Shown: piece by piece, positions 26,755 through 34,837 of the stretch
Layout of the letters: each line of letters opens with the position of its first letter
How positions within the stretch are numbered: position 1 is the stretch's first letter
Source: Candidatus Enterococcus moelleringii
GTDB taxonomy: Bacteria; Bacillota; Bacilli; Lactobacillales; Enterococcaceae
Reading direction: 5' to 3'
DNA: 64,000 bases
Assembly (NCBI RefSeq): GCF_017377575.1
Contig: NZ_JAFREM010000006.1
Span: 1-64,000, forward strand
Made by a program: the position numbers and the translations under genes
The notes under the pieces: model-generated
The model's database searches: none
What the model was told of the DNA's origin: nothing
What the model saw: the letters and a program-made list of their open reading frames with translations, nothing else

Positions 26755-27141
26755 GTGAAAAAAAGCAGACGCATCGTCGTCGCTATTATGTTGATTTTGG
26801 TGTTTTTAGTACTAGTTGAGCCTAAAATGACCAAAAATCAAACCAATGATTGGGCTGCGATTGCTGACTTAGTAAATCCCTTTGTGAAAGTAGAAAAAGT
26901 TTATGTAAAAATAGAAGATCCTAAAGAACTTGTTCAATTAAGTAATAACTCTGATCATGCTGCTTATACTGCAACCAGCTACAACGATTGCGGACAACCA
27001 AGGAAAATTAGTTACCACGCAGATTACAAACCTGCTACTGGGCGCTACTTAGAGCTAACTGCTAAAGGGCAGAATGTTCGCAGCTGGAAAGAAGTTTTAC
27101 CGGCTCAGGTACCAGTTGAAGCGCGGGATCGTTTGCGGTGA
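26755..27141 (+). CDS. YxeA family (DUF1093) secreted protein
   Basis: A protein of 128 aa with an N-terminal signal anchor (residues 5-22). The YxeA-type domain follows: YTATSYNDCGQPRKISYHAD, GRYLELTAKGQNVRSWKEV and the VPVEARDRL end. Function is unknown; relatives are small exported proteins, often multicopy in lactic acid bacteria. The GTG start at 26755 is supported by AAGGAGGG. Confidence 0.8.
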   Translation: MKKSRRIVVAIMLILVFLVLVEPKMTKNQTNDWAAIADLVNPFVKVEKVYVKIEDPKELVQLSNNSDHAAYTATSYNDCGQPRKISYHADYKPATGRYLELTAKGQNVRSWKEVLPAQVPVEARDRLR

Positions 27142-27164
27142 AACGCCAACAAATAATCCATAGA

Positions 27165-27216
27165 AAAAAACTCCGATCAATCTCAGTCATTACTACTGAA
27201 TATTGATTGGAGTTTA
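27165..27216. terminator. Bidirectional terminator
   Basis: Long imperfect arms (AAACTCC-ATCAAT-TCAGT and complement) lie between two convergent genes with A/T runs at each end. Confidence 0.8.
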
Positions 27217-27220
27217 CTGC

Positions 27221-27559
27221 TTATTCGATTACATTGTCGACCATATTCATGATCTTATCTTTCAAATCATCTGTGGTTTCCTTGATTGAGTCACCATAGA
27301 CTGATACACGTTTTTTTCCGTCCTTGATTTTCCCAAGGATACTCATCAGGTTATCTAAGTCCTCATCAGACAACTTATCAACAATAGTCATAATTTTATC
27401 ACTACCGTCGAATTTATCATTCACAAATTTTTTCACTTTGTGACGATTAGACACATGGCGTGCTTTCTCTAAAACTTTGCCCGAGGCAATCACTGCTGTG
27501 GCAACGCTAGCTACCGCAATGACACTTACACCGATCTTGATTTTCGTTGCTCTTTTCAT
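27221..27559 (-). CDS. Hypothetical membrane-anchored protein, 112 aa
   Basis: The N-terminal helix (residues 8-27) is followed by a short basic stretch and an amphipathic helical region with DKIMTIVDKLSDEDLDNLMSILGKI. No family is recognised. It starts at ATG 27559 after AAAGGAG. It is single, converging on the YxeA-like gene. Confidence 0.65.
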   Translation of the reverse strand: MKRATKIKIGVSVIAVASVATAVIASGKVLEKARHVSNRHKVKKFVNDKFDGSDKIMTIVDKLSDEDLDNLMSILGKIKDGKKRVSVYGDSIKETTDDLKDKIMNMVDNVIE

Positions 27560-27698
27560 GGGTATCAGCTCCTTTATTTGCTAATTTAATCATACCATAA
27601 TCTAAGGTCGAACAATAATAAGAACTCTCTTTTTGTTGGAGAGATTCTTGTATTTTCTCTCGGAATATTTGCTATACTGGAACAAAAAAGGAGCGCTT

Positions 27699-28187
27699 AT
27701 GCAGATTCAACACTACCCTGATACCCATCCAAAATTCCAACTAGCTAAACATTACGGTCTGAAGCAATTGTCGACAGTCGATGGTGAGGGTATTATCGAT
27801 GATGAAGCTTTTGACCTTTCCCAAGAAGTGTTTCTGGCAACTATAGATGATCAGATCGTAGGATTTTTATTAATAGCAGAAGATGGTTTGTTGGAAAAAC
27901 TAGCGAAAGATAATTTGTTTGAGCCACAGTCTTTAGATGGCTTATTAATTCAACAGCTGTTTGTTGATCCAGCTTTTCGAAAGCAGGGAATTGCCAGCCA
28001 GTTGTTGAAGCGAGCGGAGCAGCTGCAGGAAGATTTGTTTCTTTATGTGAGTGATAAAAATCAGGTAGCCAAGAAATTCTATGCTCAAAAAGGATTTCAG
28101 GCAATTGGTGTCTACGAGGCTCCAAAACATAATGGGTTTACTGATTTCAAAGCTTACCTATTGAAAAAGCCCATAAAAAAACTGTAA
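27699..28187 (+). CDS. GNAT family N-acetyltransferase
   Basis: A protein of 162 aa. The acetyl-CoA loop is LFVDPAFRKQGIASQLLKRA, followed by the typical YVSDKNQVAKKFYAQKGFQAIG C-terminal element. Substrate is unknown. ATG 27699 with AAAGGAG upstream is chosen over the longer frame from 27633. It ends within a terminator hairpin. Confidence 0.88.
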   Translation: MQIQHYPDTHPKFQLAKHYGLKQLSTVDGEGIIDDEAFDLSQEVFLATIDDQIVGFLLIAEDGLLEKLAKDNLFEPQSLDGLLIQQLFVDPAFRKQGIASQLLKRAEQLQEDLFLYVSDKNQVAKKFYAQKGFQAIGVYEAPKHNGFTDFKAYLLKKPIKKL

Positions 28188-28218
28188 ACCTCTGAAATTG
28201 AAGGTTTACAGTTTTTTG
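28175..28218. terminator. Bidirectional terminator between GNAT and YugP-like genes
   Basis: The perfect stem AAACTGTAAACCT / AGGTTTACAGTTT with a 10-base loop has T runs on both strands; it includes the GNAT stop codon. Confidence 0.9.
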
Positions 28219-28219
28219 T

Positions 28220-28927
28220 CTAGTTTCGATTGCGGTTGCCGCCGAATAGCATGATCAAGCGTAACAGCTGCAAGAAGGTAGCCAAGGCTGCGGCCACATA
28301 GGTTAAAGCTGCGGCGGTCAATACTTTACGAGCTGCTTGCAATTCATCTGTCTCCAGCATGTTGCCATCTCTAAGAATGGCTAATGCACGACGAGAGGCA
28401 TCGAATTCTACTGGTAAAGTAACCAACTGGAACACTAAGGCCAATGAAAAAGCTGCGATTCCGATGTTAATTAAGGTAGCATTCCAACTCATAACAACCC
28501 CAATTAAAATAATTGGAAAAGCAATGGTTGAGCCAAAGTTTGCGACTGGTACAATCGCGTGACGAATCCTTAAAGGCAAATACCCTTTAGCATCCTGCAC
28601 CGCGTGGCCGACTTCATGGGCCGCAACACCGATGGCTGCTACAGAAGTTGACTGCGCCGTTGCTTCTGACAAGCTGAGCATTTTGTTGCCGCTGTTGTAA
28701 TTATCCGTTAAGTTCCCGGCAATTTGCTGCACACCAACATCATTGATTCCCTGATTTTGCAAAATGTATTGAGCAGCCCGTGTTCCGGTCAAGCCGTTGC
28801 GGCTGCGCATTTCGTCATATTTACGAAAAGTAGAGTTCACATAAGCGGAAGCTGCTCCACTGATCACTAATCCGAGGATAACCAAGAAGAATGTTGGATC
28901 GAAATAACCAAATCCATATCCGTACAT
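28220..28927 (-). CDS. Zinc metallopeptidase, YugP family
   Basis: A membrane protein of about 235 aa. GVAAHEVGHAVQDAKGY contains the HExxH zinc motif, framed by an N-terminal helix and two or three C-terminal helices. The family is a conserved membrane protease of unknown substrate. ATG 28927 gives proper spacing to AGGGGA; an ATG six bases upstream would be too close. The N-terminus is glycine/tyrosine rich. Confidence 0.9.
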   Translation of the reverse strand: MYGYGFGYFDPTFFLVILGLVISGAASAYVNSTFRKYDEMRSRNGLTGTRAAQYILQNQGINDVGVQQIAGNLTDNYNSGNKMLSLSEATAQSTSVAAIGVAAHEVGHAVQDAKGYLPLRIRHAIVPVANFGSTIAFPIILIGVVMSWNATLINIGIAAFSLALVFQLVTLPVEFDASRRALAILRDGNMLETDELQAARKVLTAAALTYVAAALATFLQLLRLIMLFGGNRNRN

Positions 28928-29011
28928 ACACATTTCCCCTATCTTATCTTTCTTACTATTAGTGTAACAGAAAGCGGTGAAAAAAGTATGAAGACCGCAC
29001 TAAGAATCTTT

Positions 29012-29347
29012 CTAGAGCTTTTTAACGAATTCCGATTTTAGTTTCATGGGGCCAAAACCGTCTACTTTGCAGTCGATATTATGGTCGCCTTCCACCAGAC
29101 GAATGTTTTTCACTTTGGTACCTTGTTTAATTGGGTTAGAAGCCCCTTTGACTTTTAAGTCTTTGATGACTGTGACGCTGTCGCCTTCTGCCAGCAGGTT
29201 GCCGTTGCTGTCTTTCACGACTAAGCCTTCTCCTTCTTCAGAAGATGCAGCTTCGTTCCATTCATGTCCACATTCTGGGCACACAAACATATTACGGTCC
29301 TCGTAAGTATATTCTGACTGACACATTGGGCAATTTGGTAATGACAT
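29012..29347 (-). CDS. PhnA/YjdM family zinc-ribbon protein
   Basis: A small protein of 111 aa with an N-terminal zinc ribbon ([10 protein letters not shown]...CPECGHEW) and the PhnA C-terminal domain ([37 protein letters not shown]). Despite the name, PhnA is not proven to act in phosphonate use. It is monocistronic. Confidence 0.92.
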   Translation of the reverse strand: MSLPNCPMCQSEYTYEDRNMFVCPECGHEWNEAASSEEGEGLVVKDSNGNLLAEGDSVTVIKDLKVKGASNPIKQGTKVKNIRLVEGDHNIDCKVDGFGPMKLKSEFVKKL

Positions 29348-29443
29348 AGTTTGTCTCCTTTTTTGGTTGATGCCTTATTTTAGCGAAAAAATAACCCTTT
29401 GAAAAGGGCATTCCCAGTGTTTTAGCAAGTTTTACCATAAAAC

Positions 29444-29483
29444 AAGAACTAGCCATGTTCAAAAAAGACATGACTAGTTCTCA
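29444..29483 (-). terminator. Terminator after nrnA
   Basis: The arms AGAACTAG-CATGT / ACATG-CTAGTTCT with an eight-base loop lie just beyond the stop codon of the nrnA-like gene. Confidence 0.8.
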
Positions 29484-29491
29484 ATTTTATT

Positions 29492-30439
29492 CTATTTTTG
29501 CTTGTACAACGCACACATCGCCTGCAATTCGCGATAGATTTCTTCCCGCTCAGCGTCGTCGTGCGCGTTGGCGCCACTGGCTAACGGATGCCCGCCACCG
29601 TGATGGCGCTTGGCTAGTTCATTAATAACCGGACCTTTTGAACGCAGACGGACACGGTAGTAGCCTTCTGGTTGTTCTACAAACAGTCCCCATGCCAGCA
29701 CATTATCAATTACGCCAGGCAATGGTACTAAAGAAGAAGTCTCTGAATCAACAATGTCATATTTTTTCATCACTTCTTGGGATAAAACAACTTGGGCAGC
29801 TCCATTTTCATCTACTTTTAAATTCTGGTACAAGTAACCGGAAAGCTTAGCCACCTTCAAGGAAATTTGTTCAATTTCCCGGTTTAGCTTGGTGGCATCA
29901 AAATGATGGTCGATTAATTTGGCTGCTACCCGCAAAGTATGGGAAGTAGTTGCTGGATACAAGAAGCGGCCAGTATCTCCAACAATCCCGCCATACAGCA
30001 AGCGTGCTGCATTTGAAGTCAGCTCCAAATCAAGATCAAAAGCCAAGTCAGCAATCATCTCGCTGCAGCTGCTGGCTTTCGTATTCACCCACACGATGTC
30101 ACCGTAGGGATCATCGTTGGGATGATGGTCAATTTTGATTAATTTATCTCCTAGTGAAAAGCGTTTGTCGCTGATTCGTGGTGAATTTGCAGTATCCGTA
30201 ACAATTACCAACGCATCTTGATATTTTTCGTCTTCGATCGTCTCCATGCTAGCTAGAAATTCCAAGCCCTCTACCGATCCACCAACTTGATAAATTTCTT
30301 TGTCAGGGAAATTGTGGCGCAAAGTCTCAGCCAAGCCCACCTGCGAACCAATGGCATCAGGATCAGGACGTTGATGACGATGAATAATAATGCGATCATA
30401 TTCTTTAATTGCTGCGATAATTTTTTCTATTGTTGTCAT
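29492..30439 (-). CDS. nrnA: DHH-family phosphoesterase, NrnA-like nanoRNase / pAp phosphatase
   Basis: A protein of 315 aa. DHH motifs are RPDPDAIGSQVGLAE, VTDTANSPR, IDHHPNDDPYGD and, in the DHHA1 domain, GGGHPLASGA. NrnA degrades 2-5 nucleotide RNAs and dephosphorylates 3'-phosphoadenosine 5'-phosphate. It is 13 bases downstream of the SpxR-like gene on the same strand, a conserved pairing (ytoI-nrnA in Bacillus). Confidence 0.93.
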   Translation of the reverse strand: MTTIEKIIAAIKEYDRIIIHRHQRPDPDAIGSQVGLAETLRHNFPDKEIYQVGGSVEGLEFLASMETIEDEKYQDALVIVTDTANSPRISDKRFSLGDKLIKIDHHPNDDPYGDIVWVNTKASSCSEMIADLAFDLDLELTSNAARLLYGGIVGDTGRFLYPATTSHTLRVAAKLIDHHFDATKLNREIEQISLKVAKLSGYLYQNLKVDENGAAQVVLSQEVMKKYDIVDSETSSLVPLPGVIDNVLAWGLFVEQPEGYYRVRLRSKGPVINELAKRHHGGGHPLASGANAHDDAEREEIYRELQAMCALYKQK

Positions 30440-30452
30440 ATTTTGCCTCTTT

Positions 30453-31784
30453 CTATGAACGTTCCATTACTTGGCAAACCACTAAAGCTTTTGCCACGAT
30501 GACATTATCAATATATACTTCTAAATCTAATTTGGCAGAACGTCGGCCGAATTCCAAGATTTTCGTGCGGATTTCAATTTCACTTTCCAGCTGAATCAGA
30601 CGCAAATAGTGCAGATTCATTTGCTCAATCAAGGTATTGCGACGCTGATCGATCATCAAGGTTCGCTGTGCAACATTTGCCAGCAATTCACTTAGTACCC
30701 CAAATGAAATCGTTCCAACACTATTGACCATTTGCGGACTAACTTCGAATTTGAAGCAAGGCAGCTCTAACGGATTTCCATCGCGGTCAGTGTCTACCAT
30801 AACGATATCGCCAACAATTTGATCAGAAATCGTATTGGACATTTGCGGCTGACGCTGAACCAGCTGCATCGCCTTCATGACGTCTTGACGGCTGACCATC
30901 CCCAATAAGGTCAAATCGTCTTTGACTACCGGCATCATTTCCAGTCCATCCCAAATCATTCGGTGACTCACGGAAGCTACACTCATATTGGTTTTAACTA
31001 CGATAGGATCTCGCGTCATTACGCGATCTAACAATTGATTATCGGCTTTTCCTAAAATATCTTTGGCCGTGACAATGCCCACGACCCGCATATTTTTATT
31101 TACGACTGGAAAACGAGAATGTCCCGTTTCTTCAGATAGAAGCTGATAGCTGGAAATCGGTTCGCCAGCCTGCAAGTATTGTGTCTTCTCCAAAGGCATA
31201 TAAATATCGCTGACTTGCATAATGTCTTTTTTGATTAATTGATCACTTAAAGCCCGGTTGATCATGGTCGCAACGGTAAAGGAATCATAGGTGGTCCTCA
31301 GAACTGGCAATTCCAATTCATCACCTAATTGGGAAATTTCTGGATCCGTGTCAAAGCCCCCAGTGATTAACACAGCTGCCCCATCTTTCAAGGCTAGTCT
31401 TTGAGCACCTAAGCGGTTACCGACGATCAGCAAAGAACCTGGGGTAATATAACGCTGCATCGCCTCTTCTGTCATGGCACCAATGACAAATTTATTTAAA
31501 TCTTTGTCTAAACCAGCTGCTCCACCGAGAACGTCGCCTTCAATGATGCGGACTACTTCGCCAAAAGTAAGGCGTTCGATATTTTTCTTTAGCTTACGCT
31601 CGATTCGAATGGTCCCGACTCGTTGGATCGTGGAAACCAGTCCGATATTTTCAGCATCCTTGATCGCCCGATAAGCCGTTCCTTCACTGACACTTAAATT
31701 TTTGGCAATGCTGCGGACGGAAATACGCTCTCCCACCGGCAAACTTTCGATATGTTCTAAAATTAAATCATGTTTAGTTGCCAC
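30453..31784 (-). CDS. DRTGG/CBS/HotDog-domain regulator, SpxR/YtoI-like
   Basis: A protein of 443 aa. Domains in order: winged-helix HTH (residues 10-60, ISVRSIAKNLSVSEGTAYRAIKDAE), DRTGG domain (about 75-185), two CBS repeats (about 195-310) and a C-terminal thioesterase-like HotDog domain. This layout is that of streptococcal SpxR and Bacillus YtoI; SpxR activates spxB and stress genes. CBS domains suggest adenine-nucleotide sensing. The start is GTG 31784 behind GGAGGG. Confidence 0.9.
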   Translation of the reverse strand: MATKHDLILEHIESLPVGERISVRSIAKNLSVSEGTAYRAIKDAENIGLVSTIQRVGTIRIERKLKKNIERLTFGEVVRIIEGDVLGGAAGLDKDLNKFVIGAMTEEAMQRYITPGSLLIVGNRLGAQRLALKDGAAVLITGGFDTDPEISQLGDELELPVLRTTYDSFTVATMINRALSDQLIKKDIMQVSDIYMPLEKTQYLQAGEPISSYQLLSEETGHSRFPVVNKNMRVVGIVTAKDILGKADNQLLDRVMTRDPIVVKTNMSVASVSHRMIWDGLEMMPVVKDDLTLLGMVSRQDVMKAMQLVQRQPQMSNTISDQIVGDIVMVDTDRDGNPLELPCFKFEVSPQMVNSVGTISFGVLSELLANVAQRTLMIDQRRNTLIEQMNLHYLRLIQLESEIEIRTKILEFGRRSAKLDLEVYIDNVIVAKALVVCQVMERS

Positions 31785-31854
31785 AACTAACCCTCCTGTT
31801 TCACCTTTTTCATTGGTACAGTTTTATCTTTTTTAGTATAACAGAAGGAACAAT

Positions 31855-31902
31855 AAAAAAGAAGCCAGCTGCTAGTTTTTCAACAAATCAGCTGACCTCT
31901 TG
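31855..31902 (-). terminator. Terminator after ybaK
   Basis: Imperfect arms AGAGGTCAGCTG / CAGCTGGCTTCT enclose a ~17-base loop, followed by six T on the minus strand. Confidence 0.7.
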
Positions 31903-31905
31903 TGG

Positions 31906-32376
31906 TTATTTCAATAAACTTTCAATCTCTGGGTGTAACAGTTCCAGCAAATCGCTGGCAGCTAATTCAACCGCTTTACCGATTTCGCCGCTGGAAATAA
32001 TTACTTGGTCATAATTATGAATGCTTTCGTCAAACACGATTAAATAATCCGGATGATTCAAGCGAATGCCAATTGGCGTATTTGCTCCATGTTCATAGCC
32101 AGTATGTTCCAATACAAAATCCATCGGCGGCAAACCAATTTTGCGATTGCCGGTGGCCTTGGCAGCTTTTTTGTAGTCTAAGCGAGCGTCCAATGGTACT
32201 ACTGCGATGACCACACCGGTTTTGTTGCCTTTTAACACTAGCGTTTTGAAAATTTTATCATGATCGACAGGTTCTTCGGTTAATACGGCGGTCCCGTCTT
32301 CTCTTTCTACTGGCAGTTCTTGCACAGTGAAAGCAATGCCTTTTTCGGTTAAATATTCTTCTACTTGATTAGCCAT
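31906..32376 (-). CDS. ybaK: Cys-tRNA(Pro)/Cys-tRNA deacylase YbaK/EbsC
   Basis: A trans-editing protein of 156 aa. KTLVLKGNKTGVVIAVVPLDARLDYKKAAKA includes the catalytic lysine region, and the GYEHGANTPIGIR loop is typical of YbaK. In enterococci the family is known as EbsC. It is directly downstream of the duplicated 3' end of the efflux gene and has a short leader. Confidence 0.92.
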   Translation of the reverse strand: MANQVEEYLTEKGIAFTVQELPVEREDGTAVLTEEPVDHDKIFKTLVLKGNKTGVVIAVVPLDARLDYKKAAKATGNRKIGLPPMDFVLEHTGYEHGANTPIGIRLNHPDYLIVFDESIHNYDQVIISSGEIGKAVELAASDLLELLHPEIESLLK

Positions 32377-32388
32377 TTTTCTTTCCCT

Positions 32389-32544
32389 CTATTTCGTTAT
32401 TAAAATATTCATTTTTTCAAAGAAAAAATGAGTCTGATTCTCTCCACGCGTACCATTCCACTAAGTATGACGTTACTTCTTTTTGCCTGTACCTTTTCTT
32501 GCTTCCTTCGAACGCTTTGTTCCTGCGAAAAGTGGAACTGGCAT
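32389..32544 (-). repeat. 156-base tandem repeat, copy 1 (outside the MFS gene)
   Basis: It matches the adjacent copy 2 over its full 156 bases with about nine substitutions and no gaps. In the minus-strand frame it still encodes 23 codons equivalent to the C-terminus of the MFS protein (MPVPLFAGTKRSKEA start, then RKGTGKKK and stop), but lacks any upstream gene body. Confidence 0.9.
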
Positions 32545-32700
32545 CTATTTCGTTATTAAAGTATTCATTTTTTTAAAGAAAAAATGAGTCTGATTCTCTC
32601 CACGCGTACCATTCCACTAAGTATGACGTTACTTCTTATTACTCGTATCTTTTTTTGCTTCTTTCGAACGCTTTGTTCCTGCGAAAAGTGGAACTGGCAT
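32545..32700 (-). repeat. 156-base tandem repeat, copy 2 (3' end of the MFS gene)
   Basis: It contains the last 23 codons of the DHA2-family efflux gene, its stop at 32629 and 84 bases of downstream sequence. It is head-to-tail with copy 1. Confidence 0.9.
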
Positions 32701-34113
32701 CCTCCTAAATCGAACAACCGAAAGAATCAGCGCAATAAAACACAACGCAAAGGATGCGACAAAGGTAATTCGCATGCCAAACACAAACACATCTGGTCGA
32801 TTGGCGATATAAGTGGTTACTCGTTCGCCGTAAGCTGCGCTCATGCCGCTATACAGAATCGTGGTAGCCAGCGCGATCCCGATGACCATACCAAGATTGC
32901 GGGCAAATGAGTTCAAACTGCCGGCAACACCTAGGTTTTCTTTGGTCACGCTGCTCATCACCATCGTATTGTTTGGCGACTGAAACAATGCATTGCCAAA
33001 GCCCATGATAGCTGTCGCAATAACATAATACCAAATCGGAGTTGTCTCATTCATGAAAATGTACATAATTTGAGTAACTGAGAGCATCACCAATCCGGTG
33101 ACAACTAAAATTTGTGAACCTACTTTATCGGTCAAATACCCGCTGATGGGTGATCCTATCACCATCAAGAACGGAAATACCATCATTAACAAGCCTGAAT
33201 AACTAGCTGAAAGTCCCCGTGCACTTTGTAGATAAAATGGAATCACCACATTCACGAAGAAGTTGGATGAGAAGATCAATACAGCGGTGATCAAACTCAT
33301 GGTGAACATTTTATTTTTGAAAATACTGAAGACAATCAACGGATCGGTTTTCCGTTTTTCCACATAGATGAAAAAGATAAAAGCGATCAGTGCTAGTCCT
33401 AATAAGCCTAACGGAAGTGGGTTCAAATAGCCAATCTCCTGACCGATAAAAATACTGCCAAAGAAGCTCATGATCGTTACCGCAAAAGCACCGAAGCCTA
33501 AGAAATCAATCTTACGTTGAGACATTGTGATATCCTTCGGCAGGAATTTCTCACCAATTAGAATCGTGGCAATCCCGACTGGTACGTTGATCCAGAAAAT
33601 ATAAGACCAAGAAAATTGAGACAAAATCAAGCCACCGATGCCTGGACCAGCAATTGAGCCTAGTGACACAAAAGCACCGATTGAGCCTAATGCCCGGCCC
33701 CGTTCCTTCATAGGAAAGACTTCGGTGGCAATCCCTGAATTGGTTGCCATGGTCATGCTGGCTCCGATCCCTTGAATCACTCGACCAAACAATAGGAATT
33801 CTAATGAATGATTAAAGCCGCACAATAATGAGCCAACGGTAAAAATAATCGTTCCAATCCGATAGACTTTAATTTTCCCAAAGCTGTCTCCGATTTTCCC
33901 AAACAAAAGCAAACAGGCACAGACTACCATTAAATAGATGGAAACCACCCATTCGGCTTCATTCATTGGTACATTCAAATCTTTGGAAATCGTCGGCAAA
34001 GCAATGTTTACAATACTGGAGTCCAAGGTGGACATGAAAGCAAACATAGCTACCGATACGAGAATCCACCAGCGGTTCTTCTGAACTAATGGATCGTCTT
34101 GATAAGTCGCCAT
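32629..34113 (-). CDS. DHA2-family MFS drug/proton antiporter (EmrB/QacA type)
   Basis: An integral membrane protein of 494 aa with about 14 predicted helices, the DHA2 count. Signatures: LDSSIVNIALPTI in helix 1 (motif D1), LFGKIGDSFGKIKVYRIG (motif A), GSIAGPGIGGLI (motif C, antiporter). Substrate is unknown. The C-terminal tail is basic (GTKRSKEAKKDTSNKK) and is duplicated downstream. It starts at ATG 34113 and is divergent from the toxin-antitoxin pair. Confidence 0.93.
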   Translation of the reverse strand: MATYQDDPLVQKNRWWILVSVAMFAFMSTLDSSIVNIALPTISKDLNVPMNEAEWVVSIYLMVVCACLLLFGKIGDSFGKIKVYRIGTIIFTVGSLLCGFNHSLEFLLFGRVIQGIGASMTMATNSGIATEVFPMKERGRALGSIGAFVSLGSIAGPGIGGLILSQFSWSYIFWINVPVGIATILIGEKFLPKDITMSQRKIDFLGFGAFAVTIMSFFGSIFIGQEIGYLNPLPLGLLGLALIAFIFFIYVEKRKTDPLIVFSIFKNKMFTMSLITAVLIFSSNFFVNVVIPFYLQSARGLSASYSGLLMMVFPFLMVIGSPISGYLTDKVGSQILVVTGLVMLSVTQIMYIFMNETTPIWYYVIATAIMGFGNALFQSPNNTMVMSSVTKENLGVAGSLNSFARNLGMVIGIALATTILYSGMSAAYGERVTTYIANRPDVFVFGMRITFVASFALCFIALILSVVRFRRMPVPLFAGTKRSKEAKKDTSNKK

Positions 34114-34184
34114 ACAAAAACTTCCTTTCCAATCATTGTGATTATAACAATTTTTGGAAAAAAGGAGCAGTAATATGCCGCCGG

Positions 34185-34204
34185 GTGTTATAACGTGTTA
34201 TAAT
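34185..34204 (+). promoter_or_regulatory. Promoter/operator of the toxin-antitoxin pair
   Basis: TGTTATAA occurs twice, separated by CG (TGTTATAACGTGTTATAAT). The second copy is an extended -10 (TG-T-TATAAT, 34199-34204). The GTTATAAC palindrome and the repeats overlap the promoter, as expected for autorepression by the antitoxin. Confidence 0.6.
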
Positions 34205-34232
34205 CAACAAAAAAGAATAGGAGTTGAATTTT

Positions 34233-34484
34233 ATGGGTGAACTTAAAATTCGAAAAATCGGCAATTCAGTTGGGGCAATTTTCCCTAAAGAGTGGGGATT
34301 AGAAGCTGGAGATGTATTAGAGTATACAAAAGATGGCGACAATTACGTCCTAAATACGCAGAATATTGCTAGAGAACACGATCGACAGTTGATCGAAGAA
34401 AGCTTTGCTGAGTTTGAGACTGGTAAAACTTTAACGGAAGAACAAATGAAGAAAGAGTTTGGGAAATATGGCTGGGGAGAATAA
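34233..34484 (+). CDS. AbrB/MazE-family antitoxin
   Basis: A protein of 83 aa with an N-terminal swapped-hairpin AbrB domain (LKIRKIGNSVGAIFPKEWGLEAGDVLEY) and an acidic C-terminal helix likely to bind the toxin. ATG 34233 is nine bases after AATAGGAG. Its 3' end overlaps the toxin gene by 17 bases. It probably represses its own promoter through the TGTTATAA repeats. Confidence 0.88.
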   Translation: MGELKIRKIGNSVGAIFPKEWGLEAGDVLEYTKDGDNYVLNTQNIAREHDRQLIEESFAEFETGKTLTEEQMKKEFGKYGWGE

Positions 34485-34800
34485 CGATCAGTATACAATT
34501 AAATATACAGAAAGTTTTAAGAACAGTCTTCGAGAGAATATTCATGAATGGGAATCAAGCCTGCTGCTTTCAGAAGATATCATAAAAAAATTCGTCCATT
34601 CGATTTATAGCTCTATTAATCTTCTGAAGCTCTTTCCAGAGATGCACGAAGATGTCTCTCATATCTATCGTTTTAATGAGCCTACTTATCGTATTCTGAT
34701 TGGGAAGAGTTTTGCTATATTCTATCGTTTAGACAAGAAACATAAAATTGTCCAAATCGGTAATTTATTTAAACAAAAGCAGATGGATGTGACTTTTTGA
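34468..34800 (+). CDS. RelE/ParE-family toxin
   Basis: A basic protein of 110 aa with the RelE/ParE fold pattern: YTIKYTESFKNSL at the N-terminus, INLLKLFPEM in the helical hairpin and RILIGKSFAIFYRLDKKHKIVQIGNLF in the C-terminal sheet. Members either cleave ribosome-bound mRNA or poison gyrase; which applies is unclear. The overlap with the antitoxin supports a functional type II pair. The start is ATG 34468 rather than the TTG at 34459. Confidence 0.85.
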   Translation: MAGENNDQYTIKYTESFKNSLRENIHEWESSLLLSEDIIKKFVHSIYSSINLLKLFPEMHEDVSHIYRFNEPTYRILIGKSFAIFYRLDKKHKIVQIGNLFKQKQMDVTF

Positions 34801-34808
34801 CCCAAAAG

Positions 34809-34837
34809 AAAAACTTCAGATCTGCTCTGAAGTTTTT
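34809..34837. terminator. Bidirectional terminator between toxin gene and the lpd-like gene
   Basis: The perfect stem AAAAACTTCAGA / TCTGAAGTTTTT with a five-base loop overlaps the E3 stop codon and ends the large minus-strand catabolic unit. Confidence 0.9.
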
